Source: Clostridia bacterium (GTDB lineage: Bacteria; Bacillota; Clostridia; Christensenellales; Borkfalkiaceae). From it: DNA of 13,793 bases. This document shows, piece by piece, positions 13,746 through 13,793 of the stretch (positions are counted from its first letter, which is position 1; each line of letters starts with the position of its first letter). The notes below the pieces were generated by a model. That model ran no database searches. It was not told where the DNA came from and worked only from the letters and a program-made list of their open reading frames with translations. Position numbers and translations under genes: made by a program. Location: assembly GCA_029054485.1 (NCBI GenBank), contig JAIDFD010000236.1:1-13793 (forward strand). Reading direction: 5' to 3'.

Positions 13746-13793
13746 TAAACGTTCCGTTTAATCGCGTAGCTTTATTACTAATCAAATTTATAT
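13746..13793. other. Downstream end of window, no gene or clear terminator
   Basis: A second TAA follows the stop of the surface protein. The remaining 48 nt are AT-rich, with no hairpin followed by a U-run, so the terminator of this gene is beyond the window or absent. Confidence 0.6.

Overview
The window looks like chromosome of a low-to-mid GC member of the Bacillota, most likely an uncultured gut-type Clostridia. The reasons are strong AGGAGG ribosome sites, sigma-A type -35/-10 boxes with 17-bp spacers, U-tailed hairpin terminators, TetR/ABC/MATE gene content, and a DUF6273-like domain in a large secreted protein. No rRNA, tRNA, CRISPR array, insertion sequence or phage gene is visible. 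The taxonomic guess is inference.

Layout. (1) 45-1501, plus strand: a TetR regulator followed 2 nt later by an aldo/keto reductase, probably one self-regulated unit. (2) 1592-5851, plus strand: a consensus promoter overlapped by a double inverted-repeat operator drives a second TetR regulator and the two subunits of a heterodimeric ABC exporter. The ABC genes overlap by 4 nt. The unit ends in a bidirectional terminator. (3) 5896-7503, minus strand: a MATE efflux pump and a small XRE-type regulator form one operon, with a terminator-like hairpin in the short leader. (4) 7673-7822, plus strand: a 49-residue hypothetical protein, ending in a very GC-rich bidirectional terminator. (5) 7865-8473, minus strand: an unrecognised protein with two membrane segments and its own promoter. 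(6) 8474-8903: a long divergent intergenic region with an inverted-repeat operator, a strong promoter and a highly structured leader of about 220 nt ending in a UUCG-capped terminator. (7) 8904-13745, plus strand: a 1613-residue surface protein with signal peptide, DUF6273-like domain, repeated Ig-like modules, one membrane segment and an unusual cytoplasmic tail of about 263 residues.

How it fits together. The left half reads as small-molecule export and detoxification modules, each with its own repressor. The right half is a cell-envelope locus. Its most notable part is the surface-protein leader. The 5' end of the predicted transcript can pair over 24 uninterrupted positions with a segment about 120 nt downstream. 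That segment, and a neighbouring one, can instead pair with parts of the terminator. This is the wiring expected of an attenuator or riboswitch. The same inverted repeat could instead be a cwpV-like invertible DNA switch. I could not match the leader to a known RNA class by eye, and it is the best candidate here for an undescribed system.
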